Shown piece by piece: positions 7,666 to 16,256 of a DNA stretch of 64,000 nt (the stretch's first letter is position 1; every line of letters begins with the position of its first letter). Where the stretch lies: the NCBI GenBank assembly GCA_045658645.1, contig JAZOVJ010000007.1:11014-75013 (forward strand), written 5' to 3'. Source of the stretch: UBA1738 sp045658645 (GTDB lineage: Bacteria > Bacillota > Clostridia > UBA1381). The notes beneath the pieces were generated by a model. The model saw nothing but the letters and a program-made list of their open reading frames with translations. It was not told the DNA's origin and ran no database searches. The position numbers were made by a program, and so were the translations under genes.

Positions 7666-9087
7666 ATGTTATTTTCAAGTACAACATTTATATATTTGTT
7701 TTTGCCTTTTGTTTTGATTTGCTACTATGGCATATTCAGATGGTCAAGACCTTTACAAAATATATTTTTGTTCATTATGAGTCTAATATTTTACGGATGG
7801 GGTGAACCTAAATTCGTATTTGCGATGATTGGGTCTATTACGTTAAATTGGCTTTTTGGACTTTTGGTTAACAAATATAAAAGCGAAAATAAGAGAAATA
7901 AAGCCAAGATATGCATTTTTATAGATTGTTTTTTTAATCTTGGTATGTTGTTTGTATTTAAGTACTTAAATTTCACCTCTGAAGTTGTATTTTCAATCTT
8001 TGGTGAAAATTCGCCTATACCAGCGATAGCGCTTCCGATAGGAATATCATTTTTTACATTCCAGGCAATGTCTTATGTGTTGGATATTTATCGTGACAGA
8101 GGAGAAGTGCAGAAAAACATTTTAAATGTTGGCCTTTATATTGCCTTTTTCCCACAATTAATTGCAGGACCGATTGTAAGATATGAAACAGTTGCAGAGG
8201 AAATTAAGCACCGAAAAGAAACAAGTGATGATTTTTTTGCAGGATTTACAAGATTTGTGATTGGTCTTGGAAAAAAAGTATTAATAGCAAATAATGTAGC
8301 GTTGATTGCCGATAACGTTTTCGGACAAGTGAATGTAGGACCCGTATCTGTAGGTGCTGCTTGGCTTGGTGCAATAGCGTACACCTTGCAGATTTTCTTT
8401 GATTTCTGCGGATATAGTGATATGGCAATAGGTCTTGGAAAAATGTTCGGTTTTCATTTCCTTGAAAACTTTAACTACCCATACATTTCAAAATCAATAA
8501 CGGAGTTCTGGAGAAGATGGCATATGTCTTTGGGAACGTGGTTTCGTGACTATGTTTATTTCCCACTTGGCGGAAGCCGTGTAAATAAAAGCAGGGCAAT
8601 TTACAATCTGTTTGTTGTATGGCTACTGACAGGTATATGGCACGGCGCAAACTGGACTTTTATTGTCTGGGGACTTTTATATTTTGTTCTTTTAGCAATA
8701 GAAAAGAACATTGGAATAGCCGAAAAAGAAGGTAAGTTTATTAATCTTGCAAAATGGTTGTATACAATGCTCTTTGTGATAATAGGTTGGGTTATATTCA
8801 GAGCAGAAAGTCTTGGAATTGCAATTAACTATATCGGGTATATGTTTGGCGTAAATAACCAAACTGCAGATTTTGCACCGTTTATGGCGATGTTATATCA
8901 GTCTGTAATTGTTATTTTGATAGGCATTGTTTGTTCAACACCGATATTTAAAGTAATCGGAGGAAAGGTTAAGGAAAACTTTTTTACAAATCTTGTTTAT
9001 GCTTGTATGATTGCAGCAATTTTTGTTCTAAGCGTTTCAAGTTTGGTTAGCAGTTCATACAATCCGTTTATTTACTTTAACTTTTAA
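7666..9087 (+). CDS. MBOAT family membrane O-acyltransferase (AlgI/PatA-like)
   Basis: This 473-residue polytopic protein belongs to the membrane-bound O-acyltransferase family that moves acetyl groups across the membrane onto cell-surface polymers. It shows the family blocks: LPIGISFFTFQAMSYV near residue 125, FFDFCGYSDMAIG near 245, FWRRWHMSLGTWFRDY with His286, and the catalytic-type His326 in GIWHGANWTF. It is followed after 9 bases by a DHHW-family partner, the usual two-gene arrangement of AlgI/AlgJ-type O-acetylation systems. The acceptor could be a secreted polysaccharide or peptidoglycan; the sequence does not decide this. The upstream boundary is the mgsA terminator and no clear promoter is seen in the 40-base gap. 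Confidence 0.92.
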   Translation: MLFSSTTFIYLFLPFVLICYYGIFRWSRPLQNIFLFIMSLIFYGWGEPKFVFAMIGSITLNWLFGLLVNKYKSENKRNKAKICIFIDCFFNLGMLFVFKYLNFTSEVVFSIFGENSPIPAIALPIGISFFTFQAMSYVLDIYRDRGEVQKNILNVGLYIAFFPQLIAGPIVRYETVAEEIKHRKETSDDFFAGFTRFVIGLGKKVLIANNVALIADNVFGQVNVGPVSVGAAWLGAIAYTLQIFFDFCGYSDMAIGLGKMFGFHFLENFNYPYISKSITEFWRRWHMSLGTWFRDYVYFPLGGSRVNKSRAIYNLFVVWLLTGIWHGANWTFIVWGLLYFVLLAIEKNIGIAEKEGKFINLAKWLYTMLFVIIGWVIFRAESLGIAINYIGYMFGVNNQTADFAPFMAMLYQSVIVILIGIVCSTPIFKVIGGKVKENFFTNLVYACMIAAIFVLSVSSLVSSSYNPFIYFNF

Positions 9088-9096
9088 GAGGTAATT

Positions 9097-10311
9097 ATGA
9101 AAATATTCAATAAAAATATAATAACGTTTATTATAATTTTTATAATTGTAGTAATGGGACTTTGGGCTTCTCCTGTTCCTGAATTTTTAAAAACGGGACT
9201 TGAAGAAACCAGAGAACTTATGATTAAAAACGGTTTTTTTCAAGGCTTTAGTACTTTTACCTGGAACATAGAAACCGCATTCAGTGAGGGTCTTACATAT
9301 CATAAAGACTTTCTTGACTTAAATTCTGCAGTACAGAATAACATTGGTACTGTTCAGATAGATAAGGGCGATACTACAGTTATTAAATCAAAGAGCGGGT
9401 ATCTTAGCTATCTTCGTGAAGAAATGCCGAAGAGAACGCTTGAAAAAAGAGCTGAGAAAACATCAAAATTATATAAAGCCGCAAAAGAAAACGGTGCGGA
9501 ATTTGTGTATATAGTGGCACCGGTTAAGGGGTATTATATGGAATTCCCTGAAAATGTTAATGATTACAATAAGCAAAACTGTGATGCATTTTTAAAGGCT
9601 TTAGACGATGCAGATGTTCCATATTTTAATCTTATTGATAAGATGAAAAAAGACGGAATAACTGAAGAAGAAATGTTCTTTGTAACCGACCACCACTGGA
9701 AACCTGAATATGCACTTTGGGCAGTAAATAGTGTGGCAGAGGAGCTTCATAACAGATTTGGATTTGAGTATGACAAAGAAAAAATTGATATAGAAAACTA
9801 CAATGTTGAGGTTCATCCTGATGCTTTTTTAGGGTCACAAGGTAAGAAAACGGGACAGTATTTTACTGAACTTGGTCTTGATGACATAAGTATTTTAACA
9901 CCTAAATTTGAGACATCATTCACGGATACTCAAGTGGGAAAAGATTACGTTAAAACGGGCGCATTCAGTGACGTTTTAATACACAGATACCACATAAGCG
10001 ATATAGACCTATATAATAAAAACCCTTACGCTACTTATCTTGGTGGCGACTACAGAGAACAAATTATAGAAAATCACCTGAATGCAGACGGCGAGAATGT
10101 TCTTTTGTTAAAGGATTCATTTTCCTGCGCATTTGCACCGTTTTTCGCTATGACAACTCACAATACCTATCTTCTTGATATGCGCGATTTTGCTGAATTT
10201 AAAGGAGATAGAATAAATGTAGAGGAGTATATTAGGCGAGTAAAGCCTGACTACGTATTGGTAATGTATACCGGAGTCACAAGTGAAGACAGAGTGTTTG
10301 ACTTCGAATAA
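9097..10311 (+). CDS. DHHW-family (AlgJ/AlgX-like) surface O-acetylation partner
   Basis: This 404-residue protein has one N-terminal membrane anchor (about residues 8-26) and an extracytoplasmic SGNH-like domain. The signature Asp-His-His-Trp lies at residues 198-201 in VTDHHWKPEYALWA, which names the DHHW family and resembles the catalytic Asp-His of AlgJ/AlgX. A later segment LLLKDSFSCAFAPFF supplies the Asp-Ser expected of the SGNH serine block. The protein most likely receives acetyl groups from the MBOAT partner and places them on a surface polymer. An AGAGGT site sets the start. The two genes are clearly one transcription unit; the acceptor remains unknown. Confidence 0.88.
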   Translation: MKIFNKNIITFIIIFIIVVMGLWASPVPEFLKTGLEETRELMIKNGFFQGFSTFTWNIETAFSEGLTYHKDFLDLNSAVQNNIGTVQIDKGDTTVIKSKSGYLSYLREEMPKRTLEKRAEKTSKLYKAAKENGAEFVYIVAPVKGYYMEFPENVNDYNKQNCDAFLKALDDADVPYFNLIDKMKKDGITEEEMFFVTDHHWKPEYALWAVNSVAEELHNRFGFEYDKEKIDIENYNVEVHPDAFLGSQGKKTGQYFTELGLDDISILTPKFETSFTDTQVGKDYVKTGAFSDVLIHRYHISDIDLYNKNPYATYLGGDYREQIIENHLNADGENVLLLKDSFSCAFAPFFAMTTHNTYLLDMRDFAEFKGDRINVEEYIRRVKPDYVLVMYTGVTSEDRVFDFE

Positions 10312-10334
10312 AATATCTTAAAAGGAGAAGTAAA

Positions 10335-11519
10335 ATGGATTTTACACTTTTAAAGGAATCGCTTGATAATATACACCAAAAGAAGTTTGTGCCGGGGTTG
10401 GATTGTATTGTATACAAAGAGCATAAAGAAGTATTCAGATATTACACAGGATTCAGTGACAGAGAAAACAAGAAGCCTATGAACGGGGAGGAACTTTATA
10501 TTATTTTCTCTATGACAAAAATGCTTACCTGTACCAGTGCACTTCAGCTTTTTGAAAAAGGTAAGTTCTCTATGGACGACCCTGTTTCAAAGTATATTAA
10601 AGAATTTGAAACCATGAAAATAAGCCGAAGTGAGATTGATATTAAAAATGCTGCAAAGGTTTCAAGCGGCGCAAGTTCGGGAGAAACAGTAAAAGAAGAC
10701 GTATCGGGAATTGCAGAAAAACCTATAACAATTAAGCATCTGTTCACTATGACTGCCGGACTTAACTATGATTTGCAGTCCCCTTGTATAGTAAAAGCTA
10801 TAAATGAAGGTAAGAAAACAACTCAGGAACTTGTTCGTGCTATGGGTGATATGGTATTGGGGTTTGAACCTGGAACGAGATTTCGTTACAGCTTGTGCCA
10901 CGATGTTTTAGGAGGGCTTATTGAAATATGGTCCGGAAAAAAACTGGGTGAATATATGCGGGAAAATATTTTTGAACCTTTGGGAATGAATGACACTTTC
11001 TTTGGCGTCCCAAAGGACGAAAGAAAAAACAGACTCGCAAAGAAATACAGCTATTACGGCGCAGAGGTGCCTGTTTTGGGCGAGAACGTTTGCGTGTATA
11101 ACTTTACTGATGAATACGAAAGCGGAGGAGCAGGACTTGTATCCTCAGCATCTGATTACTCAATTTTTCTTGATGCATTGGCAAACGGCGGGGTAGCGAA
11201 AAACGGGGTAAGGATATTATCTGATTCATCAGTGGAGCTTATGAAAACCAATCAACTGTCTGGGAAAGCTTTGGAAGATTTTAATGAATTAAGAAACGGT
11301 TATGGATATGGTCTTGGTGTCAGAACACATATAAATCCTGAAAAAAGTGGTTCAATAAGTCCGATCGGTGAATTTGGCTGGGATGGAGCAGCTGGCGCAT
11401 TTTCTTTGGTAGATGTTGAAAACAAACTTTCTTTAACCTATTTTCAAGAGGTTATGGGATGGGAAATTTCACTTCAAAACGAAATAAGAGAGGCACTTTA
11501 TAAGTGCATTCAAAAATAA
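10335..11519 (+). CDS. Beta-lactamase-fold serine hydrolase (class C / AmpH-EstB-like)
   Basis: This 394-residue protein has the fold of class C beta-lactamases, DD-peptidases and related esterases. The Ser-x-x-Lys motif is SMTK (Ser59, Lys62). The second motif falls at Tyr185 in FRYSLCHDVLGGLIE, where the usual Tyr-x-Asn is altered to Tyr-Ser-Leu. The third region is GEFGWDGAAGAF, as in EstB-type esterases, and not Lys-Thr-Gly. No signal peptide is visible, so a cytoplasmic esterase role is more likely than a wall role. A good AAAAGGAG site precedes the ATG and the gene sits 23 bases after the DHHW gene, so co-transcription with the O-acetylation pair is possible. The substrate is unknown. 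Confidence 0.85.
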   Translation: MDFTLLKESLDNIHQKKFVPGLDCIVYKEHKEVFRYYTGFSDRENKKPMNGEELYIIFSMTKMLTCTSALQLFEKGKFSMDDPVSKYIKEFETMKISRSEIDIKNAAKVSSGASSGETVKEDVSGIAEKPITIKHLFTMTAGLNYDLQSPCIVKAINEGKKTTQELVRAMGDMVLGFEPGTRFRYSLCHDVLGGLIEIWSGKKLGEYMRENIFEPLGMNDTFFGVPKDERKNRLAKKYSYYGAEVPVLGENVCVYNFTDEYESGGAGLVSSASDYSIFLDALANGGVAKNGVRILSDSSVELMKTNQLSGKALEDFNELRNGYGYGLGVRTHINPEKSGSISPIGEFGWDGAAGAFSLVDVENKLSLTYFQEVMGWEISLQNEIREALYKCIQK

Positions 11520-11538
11520 TCTGTAAAGAGGAATTGTT

Positions 11539-12900
11539 ATGAAATCAAAAACTGTTTATATATGCCGTGAATGCGGATACCAAAGTGCAAAATGGCTTGG
11601 TAAGTGTTCTGCCTGTGGTGGTTGGAATACTATGGATGAAACTTTGCAAAAGGAAGAGAAAAAAACAACAGCACCGGCGAAACAATCCGCTGTTTTAAAG
11701 AAAGTTACATCACTAAAACAAATTGAAACAAATAATGAAGTGAGATACACAACGGGACTTGCAGAACTTGACAGAGTTTTGGGCGGCGGTCTTGTCAGAG
11801 GGTCATTGGTCCTGGTGGGCGGTGACCCGGGAATAGGAAAATCCACACTTCTTTTACAAATTTGCAATTCACTTGCCATATCAAAGAAGATTTTGTATGT
11901 TTCCGGCGAAGAGTCGGAAAGACAAATTAAACTTCGTGCAGAAAGACTTGGGGTTAATTGTGATAATGTATACATTGTATCCGAAACAGATGTAGAATCT
12001 ATACTTGAATACATAAATCAAATTGAGCCTGAAATTGTGATTATTGACTCAATTCAGACGATGAATTGCGAGGAAATATCATCAGCTGCAGGTAGCGTTC
12101 CGCAGGTGAGGGAAGCAACAAATGCATTTATGAAAATTGCCAAATCCCGTGATATTTCTATGTTTATAGTAGGACACGTAACAAAGGACGGTGCTTTGGC
12201 AGGCCCGAGAGTTTTGGAGCATATGGTAGACTGCGTTCTATACTTCGAGGGCGACAGACAAATGACGTTTCGTATTCTTCGTGCGGTGAAAAATCGTTTT
12301 GGGTCAACAAACGAAATTGGCGTTTTTGAAATGGCAAATACAGGGCTTGTTGAGGTGGAAAACCCGTCAAAAATGCTCCTTGACGGGAGAAGTGAAAATA
12401 ATTCGGGGTCATCTATAGTTTGCACAATGGAGGGAAGCCGTGGTGTTCTTGCTGAAATTCAGGCGTTGGTGACACCTACCGGATTTGGAAACCCAAGGCG
12501 TATGGCATCAGGAATTGATTTAAATCGTGTGATTTTGATGATTGCGGTGCTTGAAAAACGTGCAAAGGTAAGCCTTTCTAATTATGATGTATATGTGAAT
12601 GTTGCAGGAGGCTTAAGAATTGATGAAACTGCAATCGATTTGGGCCTCTGCGCTGCGATTGTAACAGGGAAGAAGGATATTCAAATCCCGGAAGATTTGG
12701 TTTTTATTGGTGAAGTCGGATTGGGCGGCGAACTGCGAGGTGTAGCACAGCTTGAGAAAAGGCTTTCAGAAGTGACAAAGCTTGGGTTCAAAACGGCAAT
12801 AGTGCCAAGCCAGTCAATGCGAGGTGTAACAATACCAAAGGATTTGAATGTTATTCCGGTAAAAACTGTATATGAAGCATTAGCAAAATTAAAAAAATGA
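11539..12900 (+). CDS. radA: DNA repair protein RadA
   Basis: This 453-residue RecA-like ATPase promotes branch migration of recombination intermediates. The N-terminal zinc finger is Cys9-Cys12 and Cys23-Cys26. The Walker A box is GGDPGIGKST near residue 94, followed by the RadA-specific motif KNRFGS near 253 and a C-terminal Lon-protease-like domain in VNVAGGLRIDETAIDLG. The gene starts 19 bases after the serine hydrolase, with an AAAGAGGA site. It lacks the disA and clpC neighbours often found in Firmicutes. A bidirectional terminator follows the stop at once. The length is typical. Confidence 0.97.
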   Translation: MKSKTVYICRECGYQSAKWLGKCSACGGWNTMDETLQKEEKKTTAPAKQSAVLKKVTSLKQIETNNEVRYTTGLAELDRVLGGGLVRGSLVLVGGDPGIGKSTLLLQICNSLAISKKILYVSGEESERQIKLRAERLGVNCDNVYIVSETDVESILEYINQIEPEIVIIDSIQTMNCEEISSAAGSVPQVREATNAFMKIAKSRDISMFIVGHVTKDGALAGPRVLEHMVDCVLYFEGDRQMTFRILRAVKNRFGSTNEIGVFEMANTGLVEVENPSKMLLDGRSENNSGSSIVCTMEGSRGVLAEIQALVTPTGFGNPRRMASGIDLNRVILMIAVLEKRAKVSLSNYDVYVNVAGGLRIDETAIDLGLCAAIVTGKKDIQIPEDLVFIGEVGLGGELRGVAQLEKRLSEVTKLGFKTAIVPSQSMRGVTIPKDLNVIPVKTVYEALAKLKK

Positions 12901-12921
12901 CAGCTTAGAGCTGTCATTTTT
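12890..12921. terminator. Bidirectional terminator between radA and glnN
   Basis: ATGACAGCT and AGCTGTCAT pair around a TAG loop, with A- and T-runs on the two sides. It serves the two convergent genes. Confidence 0.88.
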
Positions 12922-12922
12922 A

Positions 12923-15016
12923 TTATCTTACGCCAAAGAGTAAGTCTGCATATGATGGATACGGCCAATGAGTGCGTTCTGTCATAACCTCAATTGTGTC
13001 TGCTGACTCTCTGATTTTTGCCATACGTGAAAGAATTACATCTTTATAGTATTCGGCAAGCTTTTGAGCATCATCAATCTCTTTTTTTGCTTCAAGTTCT
13101 TTTTCCAAAGCCTGAACATCACAGAACATCTTGTTTGTAAGTTCGCTCAATCTTGAAATCACGCTTTCTTCATAAGTGCATTCAATATTTTTGCAGGCAG
13201 ACTTTTTAGAATTTACAACATCGGATAAATGTCCCATAAAGGATGCAGCTGCCGGAAGAATATCTTTCTTTGACATATCAAGCATTGTTAAAGCTTCGAT
13301 GTTAATTGTCTTTGAGTAGTTGTCAAGAAGTATTTCGTACCTTGCACGCATTTCTGTGGCAGTAAATACCTTATGAGCTTCAAAAAGCTTGACGTTTTTA
13401 TCCCAGATATAACAAGGCAGACAGTCAGGAGTTGTTGGAAGATTTAGAAGCCCACGATTTTCCGCTTCCTTTACCCATGCATCATCATAACCGTTTCCGC
13501 TAAATAATATCTTTTTATGTTCTTTAATTGTTTTCTTAATCAGCTCGTGTAAAGCATTATCAAAATCATCTGCCTTTTCAAGCTCGTCCGCAAATTGCTT
13601 AAGACTTTCAGCAACTGTTGTATTAAGAACAATATTCGGGCCTGAAATGGAAGCTGCAGAGCCAAGTGCGCGGAACTCAAACTTATTTCCTGTAAAAGCA
13701 AACGGACTTGTTCTGTTTCTGTCAGTGGTGTCCTTTGCGAATCTCGGAAGTACGTGAACGCCGACCTTCATAATGGTTTTTTCTTTTGCATCATAGTCTT
13801 CATCGCGCTCAATTGATTCCAAGATTTCTGTAAGTTCCTCGCCTAAGAACATAGAAATAATTGACGGAGGAGCTTCGTTTGCGCCAAGTCTGTGGTCGTT
13901 ACCTGCAGATGCTACAGAAAGTCTTAACATATCCTGATAATCGTCAACTGCCTTTATAACAGAGCAAAGGAACAGCAGGAATTGTGCATTTTCGTGTGGG
14001 GTCTTACCAGGGTCTAATAGGTTCTTACCTGTATTTGTGGTGATAGACCAGTTGTTATGCTTACCGCTGCCGTTTACGCCGGCAAATGGTTTTTCGTGCA
14101 GAAGACACACCATATCGTGTTTCTTTGCAATTCTCTGCATAAGCTCCATTGTAATCTGGTTATGGTCTGTGGCTATATTTGTTGTAGAGAATATAGGTGC
14201 AAGCTCGTGCTGTGCAGGAGCTGCTTCGTTATGTTCAGTTTTTGATAGGACACCAAGTTTCCAAAGTTCAAGATTAAGCTCTTTCATAAATCCTGCAACC
14301 TTGGATTTTATTGTTCCGAAATAGTGGTCGTCCATTTCCTGGCCCTTTGGAGGTAAAGCACCAAAAAGAGTTCTTCCGCAGAACATAAGGTCAGGGCGTA
14401 AGTCATGCATATCACGCTCAACAAGGAAGTATTCCTGTTCTGCGCCGACAGTGGTTTTGACAGAAGTTACGTCTTCGTTACCAAAAAGCTTTAAAACACG
14501 CATTGCCTGTTTATTAATTGCTTCCATCGAACGAAGAAGAGGTGTTTTTTTATCAAGTGCCTCACCGCGGTAGGAACAGAACGCAGTAGGAATGCAAAGA
14601 GTGTTACCCTTAATAAACGCATATGAAGTAGGGTCCCAGGCTGTATAGCCTCGTGCTTCGAATGTTGCACGAAGTCCGCCTGACGGGAAACTTGACGCAT
14701 CAGATTCACCCTTAACAAGCTCTTTTCCGGAAAATTCCATAATAATTTTTCCGTCATCAGTAGGGGAAATAAAGCTGTCGTGCTTTTCTGCAGTAATGCC
14801 TGTCATTGGCTGGAACCAATGTGTGAAGTGGGTAGCTCCGTTTTCTATTGCCCAGTCTTTCATAGCATTAGCGACAACATGAGCAATATTTATATCAAGA
14901 TGCTTTCCGTCCTTTATAGTTTTTTGCAATGCGCGGTATGTGTCTTTAGGAAGACGTTTTTTCATTGTTGAATCATTAAATACCTTGCTTGCAAAAATCT
15001 TGGTTATGTTTTCCAT
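12923..15016 (-). CDS. glnN: Glutamine synthetase type III
   Basis: This 697-residue enzyme makes glutamine from glutamate, ammonia and ATP. Its length and the motifs NGSGKHNNWSI and GAEQEYFLVE identify GSIII, a class found in Bacteroidetes, cyanobacteria and many Clostridia and unlike the 450-residue GSI. The family N-terminal domain is present, and the phosphate-binding region includes DRNRTSPFAFTGNKFEFRA. The start at 15016 has GGAGAG 5 bases upstream. The gene is monocistronic, with a consensus promoter and a leader of about 100 bases that contains a strong hairpin, so regulation at the RNA level is plausible. No GSI gene occurs in the window. Confidence 0.96.
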   Translation of the reverse strand: MENITKIFASKVFNDSTMKKRLPKDTYRALQKTIKDGKHLDINIAHVVANAMKDWAIENGATHFTHWFQPMTGITAEKHDSFISPTDDGKIIMEFSGKELVKGESDASSFPSGGLRATFEARGYTAWDPTSYAFIKGNTLCIPTAFCSYRGEALDKKTPLLRSMEAINKQAMRVLKLFGNEDVTSVKTTVGAEQEYFLVERDMHDLRPDLMFCGRTLFGALPPKGQEMDDHYFGTIKSKVAGFMKELNLELWKLGVLSKTEHNEAAPAQHELAPIFSTTNIATDHNQITMELMQRIAKKHDMVCLLHEKPFAGVNGSGKHNNWSITTNTGKNLLDPGKTPHENAQFLLFLCSVIKAVDDYQDMLRLSVASAGNDHRLGANEAPPSIISMFLGEELTEILESIERDEDYDAKEKTIMKVGVHVLPRFAKDTTDRNRTSPFAFTGNKFEFRALGSAASISGPNIVLNTTVAESLKQFADELEKADDFDNALHELIKKTIKEHKKILFSGNGYDDAWVKEAENRGLLNLPTTPDCLPCYIWDKNVKLFEAHKVFTATEMRARYEILLDNYSKTINIEALTMLDMSKKDILPAAASFMGHLSDVVNSKKSACKNIECTYEESVISRLSELTNKMFCDVQALEKELEAKKEIDDAQKLAEYYKDVILSRMAKIRESADTIEVMTERTHWPYPSYADLLFGVR

Positions 15017-15073
15017 ATACGCTCTCCTTTTGTATAAAACTGCACGATGCAGGTCATTTATTATATAAAGAAA

Positions 15074-15109
15074 GGCAAGGTGTTTCGGTGTGTTTCCGTG
15101 TTCCTTGCC
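15074..15109 (-). promoter_or_regulatory. Symmetric hairpin in the glnN leader
   Basis: The outer stem GGCAAGG/CCTTGCC, an A-rich internal loop, an inner CGG/CCG stem and a 7-base loop form a regular 36-base hairpin directly after the transcription start. It has no T-run, so it is not a simple terminator. An RNA-binding protein site is possible; no class is recognised. Confidence 0.5.
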
Positions 15110-15118
15110 TACTTTTAA

Positions 15119-15147
15119 AGTATAACATTTTGGTGTTTTTTTGTCAA
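15119..15147 (-). promoter_or_regulatory. Near-consensus promoter of glnN
   Basis: TTGACA (15142-15147 on the minus strand), a 17-base spacer and TATACT (15119-15124). Confidence 0.75.
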
Positions 15148-15182
15148 CAATTTATTTAAAAAAACGGCTGTATAATAGGGAA

Positions 15183-16094
15183 TTATGGCAAATCATCCAA
15201 AGATTTAAATACATATCCCGCTTCTTTTGCATAATTTATAATATCTTCTAACGCATCCGAGTTGTCTTGTGATACAGCATGGAGAAGAATTATGCAACCG
15301 CTATGAAGATATGGAGTAACTGCATCAAAGGCATACTGACTGCCTCGGATAACGTCCCGCTCCCAGTCTTTGTATGCAAAACTCCAGAACATTGTTTTGT
15401 ATCCGGCGTCCTTTGCCAAAGCAAGAACACGCTCACTGTATTCACCTTCAGGAGGGCGCATATACTTCATATGTTCGCCGAAGATATTGTAGAACTTATC
15501 GTCAAGTTCTTTAAGTTCTGCACGCATCTTTTCGGGGTCTGAAAGCTTATGCAAATTCGGGTGGTTTTCGGTATGGTTGCCAACAATATGCCCCTCTTCA
15601 ACCATTCTTTTGACAAGGTCAGTTTCACGGTCTAAATATGAGCCTGTAATAAAGAACGCTGCAGGAACTTCACACTTCTTCAATGTATCGAGAATTGGTG
15701 CTGTAAATCCGTTTTCATAGCCCTCGTCAAATGTCAGGTACAAAACCTTTTCTTCCCGTGGGTCCATATAATATGTATCATATTTCTGGAAAAGTTCCTG
15801 TGTTTTTTTTGGAATGCTTGGCTTCGAGCCTTTTACTTTAACAAATCCCCAACCAGAGCCTTTATTATCCAAAGCTGCTATTGAACCTGCCGGTGCAGGA
15901 GCATCTGTTGGTGTATCAGTAGTTTCAGGCGTACTTTTGGGAGTTGGAGTTGGAGTTGGAGTCGGTGTTGGCTCCGCAGTTGGAGTTATAACCGGTGTGG
16001 TTTTAACAGGGTCTAAAACATCTGTATTAGCGTCTAAAACACCACAAGAAGCAATAAATAGCAAAGCTGAAAGCATAAAAACAATTTTTTTCAT
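15183..16094 (-). CDS. Lipoprotein polysaccharide deacetylase (PdaA-like MurNAc de-N-acetylase)
   Basis: The 303-residue product begins with a lipoprotein signal ending IASC (Cys17). A Thr/Pro repeat linker of about 25 residues follows (TPTPTPTPTP), then a carbohydrate esterase 4 domain from about residue 110. The catalytic motif TFDEGYENG and the zinc motif NHTENHPN are intact, as is the later MRPPEGEYS motif. The TFD-x-GYENG wording and FWSFAYKDW resemble PdaA, which makes muramic delta-lactam in spore cortex. An envelope-anchored form could instead trim vegetative peptidoglycan. A GAGGT site precedes the start. No sporulation promoter is obvious. The repeat linker DNA could vary in length between strains. 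Confidence 0.88.
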   Translation of the reverse strand: MKKIVFMLSALLFIASCGVLDANTDVLDPVKTTPVITPTAEPTPTPTPTPTPKSTPETTDTPTDAPAPAGSIAALDNKGSGWGFVKVKGSKPSIPKKTQELFQKYDTYYMDPREEKVLYLTFDEGYENGFTAPILDTLKKCEVPAAFFITGSYLDRETDLVKRMVEEGHIVGNHTENHPNLHKLSDPEKMRAELKELDDKFYNIFGEHMKYMRPPEGEYSERVLALAKDAGYKTMFWSFAYKDWERDVIRGSQYAFDAVTPYLHSGCIILLHAVSQDNSDALEDIINYAKEAGYVFKSLDDLP

Positions 16095-16256
16095 AGCAAT
16101 ACCTCACTTTAATTTATGTTTAATATATATTCTGAGACTTACGAAAATATTAGCGGGGCGAGGTAGGGGCAAAATATATTTGCCCTTAAAATCGCGCAAG
16201 CCGTATTTCAATTTCACCATTATCACAAAAAACTGTTCGAATTAATCGACATATTT

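Noticed and set aside
15943..15975. Short tandem repeat that might suggest a repeat array.
   Set aside because: The six-base units encode the Thr-Pro linker; there are no spacers, so it is not a CRISPR array.
15814..16245. Plus-strand frame of 143 codons with long Gly/Val repeats.
   Set aside because: It is the opposite strand of the Thr-Pro linker of the deacetylase. It lacks a ribosome binding site and family similarity.
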